The notes under the pieces are model-generated. The model made no database searches and was not told the DNA's origin. It worked only from the letters and a program-made list of their open reading frames with translations. A stretch of DNA of 63,072 bases from a virus, in IMG/VR virus record IMGVR_UViG_3300025660_000448, positions 1 through 63,072 of that record; one strand, 5' to 3'. Below, piece after piece: positions 25,241 through 34,002 of the stretch. Made by a program: the position numbers and the translations under genes. Every line of letters begins with the position of its first letter. Position 1 is the stretch's first letter.

Positions 25241-26347
25241 ATGGCACTTATTCCTATCACTAACGGGGCGGCAATTGGAAACGCTATCAAAGCATGTTTA
25301 CTTCAAGACCCATGCTGGACCATGCTGTGTGAATGTTGCGATTGTGGGGAATTATTAATCAATGGAGGGTTTGAACAAGGATATGATGGAGGTGATTTTG
25401 CGTGGATAGACGATTCGCTTGTAAATGGTTGGAGTACAGCCACCCCCGGAACCAATGCGGGAGAGACAGACATAGAATTTTGGCATACCGGGAAAACGAC
25501 TCCAGTGGACCCGTCTGGTGTTGATGCTTATGAAGGTAGTTATTTCATAGAACAACAAGGTCACAACAACCACGGGTGGGGCGTCACCCAAGATGTCACA
25601 CTCTCAGTTGGAACCGAATATACTTTAGATTTTTATTATAGGTCTAGGACTGAAACTGCGTCGAATGAAGAATTTACAGTGGATATTACCGGAGAGTCTA
25701 CAACCACTATAAGCGACTCTTCAACTGGTTCATGGACAGCAGGACAGATAGTATTTACAGCATCGGCCTCTACAACAACAATAACGTTTGACCCTACCAA
25801 TCAGGTTAGTACAGGTTGTTTTTTAGATGGTGTTAGTCTAAAAGGCCCATGTTGTGAAAACGGACCACCAGCAGAAGAAATACTAGATATGCTCGCTCTC
25901 TCTTTGTCAAAGATAAAAAATCATTATATTCCAATTGAAATAGGGGATGATGTATTTAAAGCTAAAGCAAATGTAAATATTATTGACCCAGAAGATACCA
26001 TCCAAAGAAATGATAATTTAATAAACTGGGATAGCAACTCTGTAGACCATTTTGTGTTCACAAGTACTAAAAACCCTATAGTGTTTAAAAAAGATAAACA
26101 TATTTTTCAATATAAAGATAAGTGGATTGCTTTATTGCTTATTAATCTAGAACAAATACCATGTCCTATCTGTACTTACGAATATGTATTAAATACTAGA
26201 AAAACAAACGAGAACAAACCCAGTGGGTTTATTCTCGTTGTAAAAGATGGAATTTATAAATCGTCCGACTTCACGCTTAAAAACCTATCCAATGCGGAAA
26301 AGCTTGAAAACGTGAACCTAGTAAGCTCACCAAATAACATCTTCTAA
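25241..26347 (+). CDS. Virion-associated protein with DUF642/CBM-like beta-sandwich
   Basis: 368 residues. Residues 1-36 are Cys-rich (CWTMLCECCDCGELL). Residues about 37-205 form a DUF642/galactose-binding-like domain: LLINGGFEQGYDGGDFAWID, then GSYFIEQQGHNNHGWGVTQD, YTLDFYYRSRTE and GCFLDGVSLKGPC. The C-terminal ~150 residues are unrelated and carry CPICTYEYV. DUF642-like domains usually bind cell-wall or surface glycans in secreted proteins, so a host-adhesion role is likely. No signal peptide is present. Confidence 0.6.
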   Translation: MALIPITNGAAIGNAIKACLLQDPCWTMLCECCDCGELLINGGFEQGYDGGDFAWIDDSLVNGWSTATPGTNAGETDIEFWHTGKTTPVDPSGVDAYEGSYFIEQQGHNNHGWGVTQDVTLSVGTEYTLDFYYRSRTETASNEEFTVDITGESTTTISDSSTGSWTAGQIVFTASASTTTITFDPTNQVSTGCFLDGVSLKGPCCENGPPAEEILDMLALSLSKIKNHYIPIEIGDDVFKAKANVNIIDPEDTIQRNDNLINWDSNSVDHFVFTSTKNPIVFKKDKHIFQYKDKWIALLLINLEQIPCPICTYEYVLNTRKTNENKPSGFILVVKDGIYKSSDFTLKNLSNAEKLENVNLVSSPNNIF

Positions 26348-26589
26348 CGGTCTAGCTTCCTGCTTTTGTATGATTCAGCAATTATTTTTGCCAACTTTTC
26401 AAACATCACATCCCATTCATCATAACTTTTTGCTGATGCTAACCACCTATCTACTTCTCTGCTTCTAGCCAAAACTTGGCTAATTTCTTCTGTGTCACCA
26501 CCTAAACGCTGTTGAAAACGAATGTACAAAAAAGAAACATCCGTATCAGATAAAGTTTTTGCATACTCTCTTAAATTCGAATCATTCAT
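26344..26589 (-). CDS. Small helical hypothetical protein
   Basis: 81 residues beginning MNDSNLREYAKTLSDTDVSF, predominantly helical and ending SYKSRKLDR. Its stop overlaps the end of the DUF642-like gene tail to tail. It diverges from the 26602 gene with a 12-bp gap. Function unknown. Confidence 0.5.
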   Translation of the reverse strand: MNDSNLREYAKTLSDTDVSFLYIRFQQRLGGDTEEISQVLARSREVDRWLASAKSYDEWDVMFEKLAKIIAESYKSRKLDR

Positions 26590-26601
26590 AGGTAAATCCT
26601 C

Positions 26602-26874
26602 TTGCTACTTAACCTAGACAAAATTGAAAACTTATTATTAACTTCTTGGACTCAGTTCACGAACTATCGTGAATTACTCTCTCTTTGTGCCGAGTCTTCT
26701 CATGAACACCTTGATATACAAGGAACTATACATACTCTTAAGATGACAAGATTTGAACTCACATCTAAGGGATTTATATTATGGGTTGAGTATTCTATAG
26801 ACAACAAAAACATAACTAGCGAATTTATGCTATCTGATTCAGAATTTACTCATCTACAAACTAAAGAAGCCTAA
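26602..26874 (+). CDS. Small hypothetical protein (TTG start)
   Basis: 90 residues if translation starts at TTG 26602; no ATG lies near the 5' end and no clear ribosome-binding site is seen. The body (KMTRFELTSKGFILWVEYSI) looks protein-like with alternating strands. Its end overlaps the opposite gene by 4 bp. Function unknown. Confidence 0.4.
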   Translation: MLLNLDKIENLLLTSWTQFTNYRELLSLCAESSHEHLDIQGTIHTLKMTRFELTSKGFILWVEYSIDNKNITSEFMLSDSEFTHLQTKEA

Positions 26875-27170
26875 CAAGCTTGTAGGGCCATTATAGGTAT
26901 CCCTTCTTTTTCAAACTTATCTTCGATTAACATTTTACCACTTTGTTCAGGGTATTGCAAATATAAATTATTATATGAATCTATATTTACTGAATTATTA
27001 TTTTGATTAGCTGTCACCCAGCAATAATCGTCGGTATTCTGGAGACCGTGTTTTCCCTCTTGAAGTATTCCTACTTCTACAGACATTCCTCCCGGTAACA
27101 ATAAAGATATTTGTCCTTTTTCCAGAAGATGGTCGATTAAAAGATGTTGAATCTTAGTGACTTTATCCAT
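26871..27170 (-). CDS. Hypothetical protein
   Basis: 99 residues (MDKVTKIQHLLIDHLLEKGQ at the start). The middle has a small beta pattern (ISLLLPGGMSVEVGIL, YCWVTANQ). No family recognised. Followed by an AT-rich 73-bp gap with no feature. Confidence 0.5.
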   Translation of the reverse strand: MDKVTKIQHLLIDHLLEKGQISLLLPGGMSVEVGILQEGKHGLQNTDDYCWVTANQNNNSVNIDSYNNLYLQYPEQSGKMLIEDKFEKEGIPIMALQAC

Positions 27171-27243
27171 AACTTTTCCTCCCGTATAGATTAAACTCTA
27201 AAGATATCTACGTCAAATAATCAGTTAAAACATATAAAAAATA

Positions 27244-27699
27244 TTAATAAAAATTTATAAATTGAGCATCTATGTATGCGTATTCAAAACCCTCAAACTC
27301 AAGAAATTTAGCTTCTTCATGGGCTGAAGGAAGTGGATGACCCTCCGCATCCACAGTTATAGTCCAGCAATAAATTTTCCTATTATCTCTTAATATCTCA
27401 GATAAGGATAAATGGTGAGACCCCAAAAACTTCTTAGCCAATTTGACAACTAGGTTAAAAGGAAGAAACGGAACCTTCTTCCCTAATATCTGTAAAGTTT
27501 CTAAATAATAGTCATTATGAAAAGCTTTACTAAAATGTATGATTACATGATATCCATCCACACATAACTCTTGCGTCTTCAAGATGCCCATCTCATCTTC
27601 AAGTTGAGGGTCTGCTTGGGGGAAATTATATGGAACTAATTGTTCCCCTACATTCCTTATATGTTCTATAGCAACGTCTAATTCTTTATACTCTGTCAC
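27244..27699 (-). CDS. Hypothetical protein
   Basis: 151 residues (MTEYKELDVAIEHIRNVGEQ). It has YHVIIHFSKAFHNDYYLETL and YCWTITVDAEGHPLPSAHEE. It is on the same strand as the upstream amidoligase (27-bp gap), so the two may be co-transcribed. Function unknown. Confidence 0.55.
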   Translation of the reverse strand: MTEYKELDVAIEHIRNVGEQLVPYNFPQADPQLEDEMGILKTQELCVDGYHVIIHFSKAFHNDYYLETLQILGKKVPFLPFNLVVKLAKKFLGSHHLSLSEILRDNRKIYCWTITVDAEGHPLPSAHEEAKFLEFEGFEYAYIDAQFINFY

Positions 27700-27725
27700 A
27701 ATTTATATACGATTATGAACGTCCT

Positions 27726-28757
27726 TTATAAAGCAGTTTCTTTTGAATATAATGCCTCTTCCAAATTTTCTGGCACAAGCCATTTTGAAAGGTCGCCAAG
27801 TCCTTGTTGAGATATAAAATCTTCAACCTGTTGAGCACAAATGCCTCGTGCTTTTTCAGATAAAGAACCAGATAAATTTTCACGTATATTTTTCTGTATT
27901 CTGGCGATAAACCAGTTTCTTGTTTCTTCCAACCCTTTTGACAAAGGTTTGTCAAATCCTAGAAACTTCATTACATCACTAAAATCTAACCATAAATATC
28001 CAGTCCAAGGATTGCCTTCTTTATATTTTTTAGGCCATGGTGCGTTTTTAGCCATCTCTATAAAATGAATGAGTAACCTCATCCAATTTTTTATCAGATA
28101 AGAATCAAGACATCCTTCGCCCTCAATAATTCGGAACTCTATAGTCTTTCTTTTACCTTTGCATAAGTGATACGTGTTGATGGTGTAATACTTCATTACA
28201 CCTAACAATTCGACAAGCCACTCTCCATCAATTTTTGTATCATGTTGGAATTCTGCACTCAGCCCCACCTGTTCACAATACTTGTTTCTTTTTCTTCTCG
28301 CTGGAACGGAATCCATAAACACAGATTCGCATTTAACAAACCAAGCAAGGGCTTTGCCTAAACTTCTGTTGTCAAAATCGGCCACTTCAACATGGATATG
28401 AAATCCACATTTATCATCAACAGCTACTTCAGGGTTCGTTTTCATCAATTCGACGGCTGTGCATACATCTCTGATGCCACGCCATCCTTTAATGACAGGA
28501 GAACAGACCTCAATACCAGCCGATGAATCGGGCTTCAATACCCATGATTCATTATTATGGGTATGTTCCCACTTATTGACGACAACCTGAGCGTTCAACC
28601 CTTCCATTAGGGTTTCTGCAACTTCGTCAATACCCACAGGCATTTCGTTACCTTGAAGAGGGTTAGTTTTGAAATCCCGATGGTCAAAAGAGCATATTTC
28701 TATTTCCGCTCCAAACCTACGGCACGAATCGAACTTTAGAACATTTTCTGAATCCAT
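27726..28757 (-). CDS. Amidoligase-family (COOH-NH2 ligase) protein
   Basis: 343 residues. The N-terminal FGAEIEICSFDHRDF, WVLKPDSSAGIEVCSPVIKG and KCGFHIHVEVADF match the putative amidoligase family (PF12224), an ATP-grasp-like ligase group that joins carboxylates to amines. The predicted catalytic Glu/Asp/His residues appear retained in these motifs. Homologues occur in phages and beside peptide-tag genes; possible targets are cell-wall or peptide substrates, which is inference. Confidence 0.7.
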   Translation of the reverse strand: MDSENVLKFDSCRRFGAEIEICSFDHRDFKTNPLQGNEMPVGIDEVAETLMEGLNAQVVVNKWEHTHNNESWVLKPDSSAGIEVCSPVIKGWRGIRDVCTAVELMKTNPEVAVDDKCGFHIHVEVADFDNRSLGKALAWFVKCESVFMDSVPARRKRNKYCEQVGLSAEFQHDTKIDGEWLVELLGVMKYYTINTYHLCKGKRKTIEFRIIEGEGCLDSYLIKNWMRLLIHFIEMAKNAPWPKKYKEGNPWTGYLWLDFSDVMKFLGFDKPLSKGLEETRNWFIARIQKNIRENLSGSLSEKARGICAQQVEDFISQQGLGDLSKWLVPENLEEALYSKETAL

Positions 28758-28834
28758 TTATCTAATTCCTAATTTTGAGCTTTCATTCTACTCGATATTG
28801 TGTAGAATGCAATACAGAAATAAGGAGTTTCACC

Positions 28835-29503
28835 TTGAAAACTAAAAAATGTATGATGATTGAAGATTGCGATGGCTATAAGTATTTCACGTTTGTCAAA
28901 AATTACCGACAGCTTATAGAATTCGCAAATAAACTAAACGCAGAAATATCTATGGTGACTGTAGCTGCCGACGTTATGCCACCACTGCTCGACCTTGTTG
29001 ACCTAGCTAAAGCGTTAACAAACCAAGATTATAAGGTCGATGTTCCTTATACTGTAATCGAAACTAAAATCAAAAAGCATCTTCGTAACAAAACTAAAAC
29101 CGCCACAGCCGAAAAAACAAGAAAAGCAGAAACCATTAGGAACCATATTAGAGAACTATTTTTATGCCAAAAACATGTTTCTGCTACCGATGTCGCCTAC
29201 CATTTTAAGACATATGACTTCCTTCTTGCAACTTATAAAAACCATATTTTGGCAGTGCGAAAAGAATTATCAGAAAAAGGCTATAATGTAGCGAAGACTT
29301 CACCGGGACGTTATAGGATAATCGAAGATGATAAACCGAAAAAAAGAACATTGTCCGTGATGGATTGCATCAAAAAGAAACAGTTAGCTAAAAAACCAAA
29401 GAAGAAGAAGAATAAGTTAAGTGAATCGACTGTAAGAAGACTAAAGAGAGCAACCAGTGCAACCCGTAAGAAAAGAAAGTACCCTGAAGATAGATGGGAA
29501 TAG
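28835..29503 (+). CDS. Basic protein with predicted winged-helix region (TTG start)
   Basis: Start placed at TTG 28835, because TAAGGAG sits 7 nt upstream; the reading frame is open further 5'. 222 residues beginning (M)KTKKCMMIEDCDGYKYFTF. A segment near 115-175 (ATDVAYHFKTYDFLLATYK, HILAVRKELSEKGYNV, SPGRYRI) looks like a winged helix-turn-helix. The C-terminus is a Lys/Arg-rich tail, suggesting DNA or RNA binding. A strong terminator follows. Confidence 0.55.
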   Translation: MKTKKCMMIEDCDGYKYFTFVKNYRQLIEFANKLNAEISMVTVAADVMPPLLDLVDLAKALTNQDYKVDVPYTVIETKIKKHLRNKTKTATAEKTRKAETIRNHIRELFLCQKHVSATDVAYHFKTYDFLLATYKNHILAVRKELSEKGYNVAKTSPGRYRIIEDDKPKKRTLSVMDCIKKKQLAKKPKKKKNKLSESTVRRLKRATSATRKKRKYPEDRWE

Positions 29504-29513
29504 TGTTACCAAT

Positions 29514-29543
29514 AAAAAAGCCCACCTTTTGGTGGGCTTTTTT
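29514..29543. terminator. Bidirectional rho-independent terminator
   Basis: Perfect 13-bp stem AAAAAAGCCCACC with a TTTT loop. A and T tracts at the stem base serve both the + strand gene ending at 29503 and the uvsX gene ending at 29559. Confidence 0.9.
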
Positions 29544-29558
29544 TTATAGGCAGATAAA

Positions 29559-30764
29559 TTATGAAAGGTCTAATATTTCATCTATATCTGGTTCGTCAGC
29601 AGAATTATCATTTGCCATATCTTTTTCCACTAAATCATCCGACATAGATAATTTGTATGCATCAGAATAAACAGCTAAATAATCTTCTACCTCTTTTTTT
29701 GAATCAGCATCTACTAAAGCTGGGCATCTTAAAATCAAATCCATTGGCACATCATTTCTTTCCTTCGATGCTTTGAATTTAATTTCTTCACCTCCAGCCC
29801 AAGGCTGTTGAACTGTATACGTACCTTTTCCAACTACTCGACCAGCGCCTATCAATACTTCTAAAAGACCACCAAGAGGGTTAATTCCACTCGCAAAATA
29901 TAGCTGTACGTTAGTTGTCCCTAAAAACGGACAAAACGAACGACTCTTCTTATTTTTTAAGTTAATATTAACTCCAATTGGAATTTTTCTTTCTTTATGT
30001 TCAATTTGTTTTCTTGGCCAAGTTCTAACACGACAATTGGCATAGAACGGAAGTGCCTTACCACCGCCTGCTGTAACTTCAGGGTCACCATATGCACCTA
30101 TCGCAACTCTAGTTTGGTTGATAACAAACAAAGTAGCATTGTTTTCATCCAAGAACGGATTTACTTTTCTTAACAATCGACCCGCTGCTTTCGCACGTTC
30201 TCCGGGCTGTTCTTTTCCACCAACAATCTTTTTGAATTGTTCTTGGGTATATTCTTCAGGAAGGTTTGTCTCTTTCCATTCCCGTTCACAAGAAGATACT
30301 CCAATAGAATCCCATGCAAAAAATATTGGAATGTCATCACCTTTTTTATCCCTAATAAGTTTTGTCATGCTATAAATCTTTCTCTCCACCTCTTCAATAA
30401 AAAGTGGTGTTTGAATAATTAATTGATTTTCATCTACATGACCAGCACTAACGGCAAACCTTTCATTTGCTGCACGCTCACAGTCCAAGAGAATAGATAT
30501 TCCTCCCATTCTCTGGCAAGCCCCCAATGCTGCATAAGCAAATAAACTTTTTGCGGATGCAGGAGGACCAAAAATCTCTATAATTCCTGTAGGCCAGCCA
30601 CCACCCATAAAACGCCCCGAATTAATATAATTCAAAGCTAAATTGCCACTATCTACAAAATATCTACTATCACCCAATCCTTTTAAAACACGACCACCTG
30701 TATGTTCTGCTAAATCAGCAAAAAAATCCGTATCTTTTTCTTTTTCTTTCTTTTTCTTTGGCAT
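29559..30764 (-). CDS. uvsX: UvsX/RecA-type recombinase
   Basis: Start at ATG 30764 (MPKKKKEKEKDTDFFADLAE), 401 residues. A RecA-fold ATPase: Walker A reads GPPASAKS near 70, ISILLDCERAANERFAVSAG follows, Walker B IPIFFAWDSIGV near 150, and a DNA-binding-loop-like GERAKAAGRLLRK near 190, with LFVINQTR near 215. The Walker A is the degenerate kind seen in T4 UvsX rather than bacterial RecA. The acidic C-terminus is typical. It forms filaments on ssDNA for recombination-dependent replication, working with the gp32-like and UvsY-like proteins of this cluster. Confidence 0.9.
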   Translation of the reverse strand: MPKKKKEKEKDTDFFADLAEHTGGRVLKGLGDSRYFVDSGNLALNYINSGRFMGGGWPTGIIEIFGPPASAKSLFAYAALGACQRMGGISILLDCERAANERFAVSAGHVDENQLIIQTPLFIEEVERKIYSMTKLIRDKKGDDIPIFFAWDSIGVSSCEREWKETNLPEEYTQEQFKKIVGGKEQPGERAKAAGRLLRKVNPFLDENNATLFVINQTRVAIGAYGDPEVTAGGGKALPFYANCRVRTWPRKQIEHKERKIPIGVNINLKNKKSRSFCPFLGTTNVQLYFASGINPLGGLLEVLIGAGRVVGKGTYTVQQPWAGGEEIKFKASKERNDVPMDLILRCPALVDADSKKEVEDYLAVYSDAYKLSMSDDLVEKDMANDNSADEPDIDEILDLS

Positions 30765-30802
30765 ATTTTTCCTTTTTATTTTCAATACATTCATTCAGAA
30801 AA

Positions 30803-30832
30803 AGGGCCATGGGCTTCCGTTCCCATGGCCCT
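30803..30832 (-). terminator. Rho-independent terminator after gene 32
   Basis: An 11-bp perfect stem (AGGGCCATGGG) with an 8-nt loop. On the - strand it is followed by CTTTTTC, between the gp32-like gene and uvsX. Confidence 0.75.
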
Positions 30833-30856
30833 CATGTTAGCATTCACAAAACACTA

Positions 30857-31819
30857 TTACATGTTTTTCAACGCTTCAATGAACTCATCTCCATCTAACG
30901 CATCATCTTCCGGCTCCGGTGTTGCTGGCGTTGCCGCTTCCGGCTGTGCCGCTGGCTCCGGTGTTGGCTCCGGTGTTTTAGCTTCTGTTACAACAGGAGC
31001 TTCTTCAGCGGGTGCCTTCTTCTGGAATTCCGAAGGGTCGAAATCATCATCAACATCCTTCTCAAGTCCTAGATGAACCTTAAGCTCATGCTTCAACTCT
31101 TCTTCACCCTTAAGAACACGAAGAAGTGAGAGGTCGTGAAGACCATTCAACCATTTTTCTACATCTTCACCCTCTCCCAATGGAGATTCGTCAAGGAATT
31201 TAGAATCACTATAGTTTGGATAACTATTTTGACCCGACTGCCTCATCGTCTTCATCAGTTTGAAATCACGACCACCCTTGACATCCGTAACATCGCCAAG
31301 AGGCTTTTCCTCAAGTTCCTTATCACCGCAAATAGCTCTAACAATCATTCCGTAAAGAGTCTTGCCGCAACTGAAAATCTTAGGACCAACATTCTGCTCT
31401 ACTGCCTGCTTTTCTTCATTAAACTGAGAACGCACTAATACATTGTAGTAATAACGCTCAATTGGCTTAATGTCCCTTGCTTTTGCCTGCATTGCTTCTG
31501 CCTCAGATGGGTCTTTCTTCTTCGACTCATTCCAAAGCCAATGGTAATAACGACAAATCGGGCATTCTCCAACCCAACGTCTACCATCCAACTCTTTTGG
31601 ACAATGCAAACTCTTACCATTTACACGGTGAATTCTTGTTCTTACAACGAAAGGATTCGTCTCTTTCTCAAACATGCCATCGTCAGCGGGGGGAAGAAGG
31701 CGAAGTGTTAAATGTCCATTACCATCAGGCATTCTTACGAAATTCTCTAGGAATTCATTCTTACCGCCTGCTGCCAGTCTCTCTTTCTCGTTTTGTATTT
31801 CTGCTAAATTTAGTCCCAT
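30857..31819 (-). CDS. 32: gp32-like single-stranded DNA-binding protein
   Basis: 320 residues. The N-terminal basic/LAST-like region is followed by an OB-fold with LTLRLLPPADDGMFEKETNP and a zinc-binding cluster LHCPKELDGRRWVGECPICR (His/Cys positions as in T4 gp32), then RYYYNVLVRSQF. The last ~70 residues are acidic and Ala/Pro-rich, ending DGDEFIEALKNM, the tail that in T4 contacts replication partners. It protects ssDNA at the phage replication fork. It has its own promoter and terminator, as expected for a highly expressed gene. Confidence 0.88.
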   Translation of the reverse strand: MGLNLAEIQNEKERLAAGGKNEFLENFVRMPDGNGHLTLRLLPPADDGMFEKETNPFVVRTRIHRVNGKSLHCPKELDGRRWVGECPICRYYHWLWNESKKKDPSEAEAMQAKARDIKPIERYYYNVLVRSQFNEEKQAVEQNVGPKIFSCGKTLYGMIVRAICGDKELEEKPLGDVTDVKGGRDFKLMKTMRQSGQNSYPNYSDSKFLDESPLGEGEDVEKWLNGLHDLSLLRVLKGEEELKHELKVHLGLEKDVDDDFDPSEFQKKAPAEEAPVVTEAKTPEPTPEPAAQPEAATPATPEPEDDALDGDEFIEALKNM

Positions 31820-31866
31820 TTTTTTGTTTCTCCTTGTTAAAAGTTAAGTTAATGGTTTACTTGTTT

Positions 31867-31894
31867 ACTATAACTATAATCGTTTAAAATGCAA
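31867..31894 (-). promoter_or_regulatory. Sigma70-like promoter of the gene 32 homologue
   Basis: On the - strand TTGCAT, a 16-nt spacer and TATAGT, about 47 nt upstream of ATG 31819. AAGGAGA precedes the ATG as ribosome-binding site. Confidence 0.45.
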
Positions 31895-31945
31895 GTTAAT
31901 TAAGCTAAAAATAAAATTAATAAAAAAAAAGTAAATTATTATTAC

Positions 31946-32359
31946 TTATTTTTCTACCTCTTCTACTTCAGCTTCGGCAATATTTTCAGCATTAGCAGCG
32001 TTCTTTTTAGCTATTGCTTTCAACTTCTCTTGTATAGTTACATTTCCTTGGTCTTCAAGTTCTTTGTTTAATTCTTCTCTTTTTGCCTTTTCCGCATCAT
32101 ATTCTTTTTCAAGGGCTTCTAGAACTTCAAGATTATGTTGCAACTTAGCCTTAATTTTTTCATCCTTCTCCGCTTGTTTTTCCGGTGTCAAAGGATGACG
32201 GAATGGCTCTCTTTTGGGTTCAGCATCCCTTATTCTTTTTTCGATATCTCGTTCCTTCTTTTTTTCAGCACGGTCTTTCATTCTCTTTTTAAGAAACATA
32301 GATTTATTTTTCTTTGTTCTATCTTTTTTCTTCTTATCTTTTTTTCTTGTTTTATTCAT
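31946..32359 (-). CDS. Lys/Glu-rich coiled-coil protein
   Basis: 137 residues. An extremely basic N-terminus (KKDKKKKDRTKKNK) changes into a long heptad-rich acidic helix (EVLEALEKEYDAEKAKREEL). Likely an extended coiled coil or scaffold-type protein. It sits between the gp32-like gene and an unknown gene with only 6 bp to the latter. No family recognised. Confidence 0.6.
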   Translation of the reverse strand: MNKTRKKDKKKKDRTKKNKSMFLKKRMKDRAEKKKERDIEKRIRDAEPKREPFRHPLTPEKQAEKDEKIKAKLQHNLEVLEALEKEYDAEKAKREELNKELEDQGNVTIQEKLKAIAKKNAANAENIAEAEVEEVEK

Positions 32360-32365
32360 TTTTTT

Positions 32366-33121
32366 TTACCTTAAAGCTGGGATATTATCATTTTGGGCAC
32401 CAGACCAAACCAACCCTGAATCAGATAATCCTCCGTCTGTTTTTCCTGTTAAATCTCCTCTTGGTATTACCATCGAAAACAACTTATCAACACACCACAT
32501 CAAGCTGCCCTTATCATCTCTAGTTTTATATAAAATATTACGACCTTCTGCCTCATTTTTTTCAGCATATATAGGATACGCTTTTTTTAGAGTAAATGAC
32601 ATATTAGGATTAGTACCTCTAGCATAGTTCACCCAACTCTCATCATCAGGCCAATAATATTCACGTCTTATAGGCTGTTCACTGGTTTTATGGGGGGCTG
32701 ACACCACTTTCTCATTAGAGTGGCTTACAGCCTGTTGTGGGGCTGCTGTAGGGACTACTGCAACCCCTTCTAAGAACTCTGGATGGGCCTTAATAATGGC
32801 TTGAAGCTGTTCTTTTACATCATTCTCTTCGGAGCATTGAACAGGTGGTCCATCATCAAACTTAAATTTTTTATTCTTAATCTTGATTCCATTTTCCTCT
32901 TCCGAAAAACTTATTTTTTTCTTTTTATATTCATAAGTTTCTATTTCTGTAACCAAGATGTTTCTTCGAGCAAGAAGGGACATAACCTTTCCAGCTAGAT
33001 TATCCAGTGGTAAATCTTCATAAGGAGAACCTACTTTAATGCTTCCTTCTTTAGTCTCATCTGTATCATATTCACCATCTTCATCTTTGGTGTAATATTT
33101 ATATTTTACTTCGTATCCCAT
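32366..33121 (-). CDS. Hypothetical replication-cluster protein
   Basis: 251 residues. The N-terminal part has beta-strands rich in K/E (YEVKYKYYTKDEDGEYDTDE). The C-terminal half has RREYYWPDDESWVNYARGTN and LMWCVDKLFSMVIPRGDLTG. The upstream region has TTTTTATACTAAG as a possible -10. No family recognised. Position in the replication cluster suggests DNA metabolism. Confidence 0.55.
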   Translation of the reverse strand: MGYEVKYKYYTKDEDGEYDTDETKEGSIKVGSPYEDLPLDNLAGKVMSLLARRNILVTEIETYEYKKKKISFSEEENGIKIKNKKFKFDDGPPVQCSEENDVKEQLQAIIKAHPEFLEGVAVVPTAAPQQAVSHSNEKVVSAPHKTSEQPIRREYYWPDDESWVNYARGTNPNMSFTLKKAYPIYAEKNEAEGRNILYKTRDDKGSLMWCVDKLFSMVIPRGDLTGKTDGGLSDSGLVWSGAQNDNIPALR

Positions 33122-33158
33122 TTTATTACCTCAAAATAACTTAGTATAAAAAACATGT

Positions 33159-33761
33159 TTATTTTTGAATTATTCCAATTCCATATCTTGTATTAAAAAT
33201 AATAGGCACACGATTTTTTATATGACAAAAATCATCAAATCCACAATTAGACCCTATGTAATCAACTACTATTAACCCATCTAATTTAATGTGCTCCCAT
33301 AAAATATCTAATCTGGCTATTTGCTCTTCACTAGAAACTTCCCCGTTTACAATAGCAATATCCCATGAATCTTTAGATAATCCCTCTTGAACTTCCTCGA
33401 TAGTTCCTTCACAGATATCAAATTTTTTATGATAATTATTCTTTATGTTGGAAACCCCCATACGTGAAGAATAAAACTTCTCTGTATTCTCATGAAATAC
33501 AAACATATTCTCCACTGTATTATTTCCCTTCAAAAAACAACCACTATAAAGACCCAAATTAAAATTCCACTCAATCAAACTCTTAGCATCTACTCTTTTC
33601 CCTAAATGATAATATAAAGGAAAATATAAAGGGTCTTGATAAGCTCCGGTTAATCTAGGTTTGTCTGAAAGTAATCGAAAATTACCAAGCAAAACGCTGG
33701 AACTTATTGTTTGTTTTTTCAGGTCTTCCTGTAATTCGAGTTGTAACGATTGTATATCCAT
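33159..33761 (-). CDS. Class I methyltransferase-like protein
   Basis: 200 residues. LIEWNFNLGLYSGCFLKGNN could hold motif I; DSWDIAIVNGEVSSEEQIAR followed by LDILWEHIKLDGLIVVDYIG matches the motif IV-VI region of class I (Methyltransf_24-like) enzymes, including the L..G G..V.D pattern. The SAM-binding Gly motif is weak, so it may be a degenerate member. A strong terminator ends in its 5' leader. Confidence 0.4.
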   Translation of the reverse strand: MDIQSLQLELQEDLKKQTISSSVLLGNFRLLSDKPRLTGAYQDPLYFPLYYHLGKRVDAKSLIEWNFNLGLYSGCFLKGNNTVENMFVFHENTEKFYSSRMGVSNIKNNYHKKFDICEGTIEEVQEGLSKDSWDIAIVNGEVSSEEQIARLDILWEHIKLDGLIVVDYIGSNCGFDDFCHIKNRVPIIFNTRYGIGIIQK

Positions 33762-33975
33762 AAAAAAAGGGAACCCAAAAGAAACAATCTTTTGAACCCC
33801 CTTACCTCGGCCCGAGATTTTGTATATCTCTTTGCGATTCCATTGAGTTGTGCCTTACAAAGCATCCAACCCTCGTGTTAACTTCTCGCTGCCCTAACAA
33901 AACGATGTGCCATCCACACGAACAGGCACATTCGCCTTCTTTATTAAAGCTGAAGACGAAACTAACCAAGGCATA
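33762..33975 (-). ncRNA. Candidate structured small RNA (~200 nt)
   Basis: A 240-bp gap without a convincing gene ends in a strong terminator. On the - strand a TATAAT box lies at 33975-33980, and another (TATAGT with TTCAAA 16 nt upstream) just above it. Inside are stems ATGTGCC/GGCACAT (about 33903-33933) and GAGAT/ATCTC (about 33814-33830). A 26-codon frame starting MPWLVSSSALIKKANVPVRV is present and might be a leader peptide. It could be a trans-acting RNA, an attenuator for the next gene, or decayed coding sequence. Confidence 0.4.
33769..33801 (-). terminator. Rho-independent terminator of the putative small RNA
   Basis: A 14-bp stem with G-U pairs (33769-33782 with 33788-33801) is followed on the - strand by seven Ts (33762-33768), immediately before ATG 33761. 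Confidence 0.8.
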
Positions 33976-34002
33976 TTATATATTCTTAATACTATAATTT
34001 TT

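Noticed and set aside
33762-34002. tRNA genes in intergenic gaps
   Set aside because: No T-loop/acceptor pattern with 3' CCA-type ends or anticodon arm could be placed in this gap, nor at 40921-41372 or 19905-20088.
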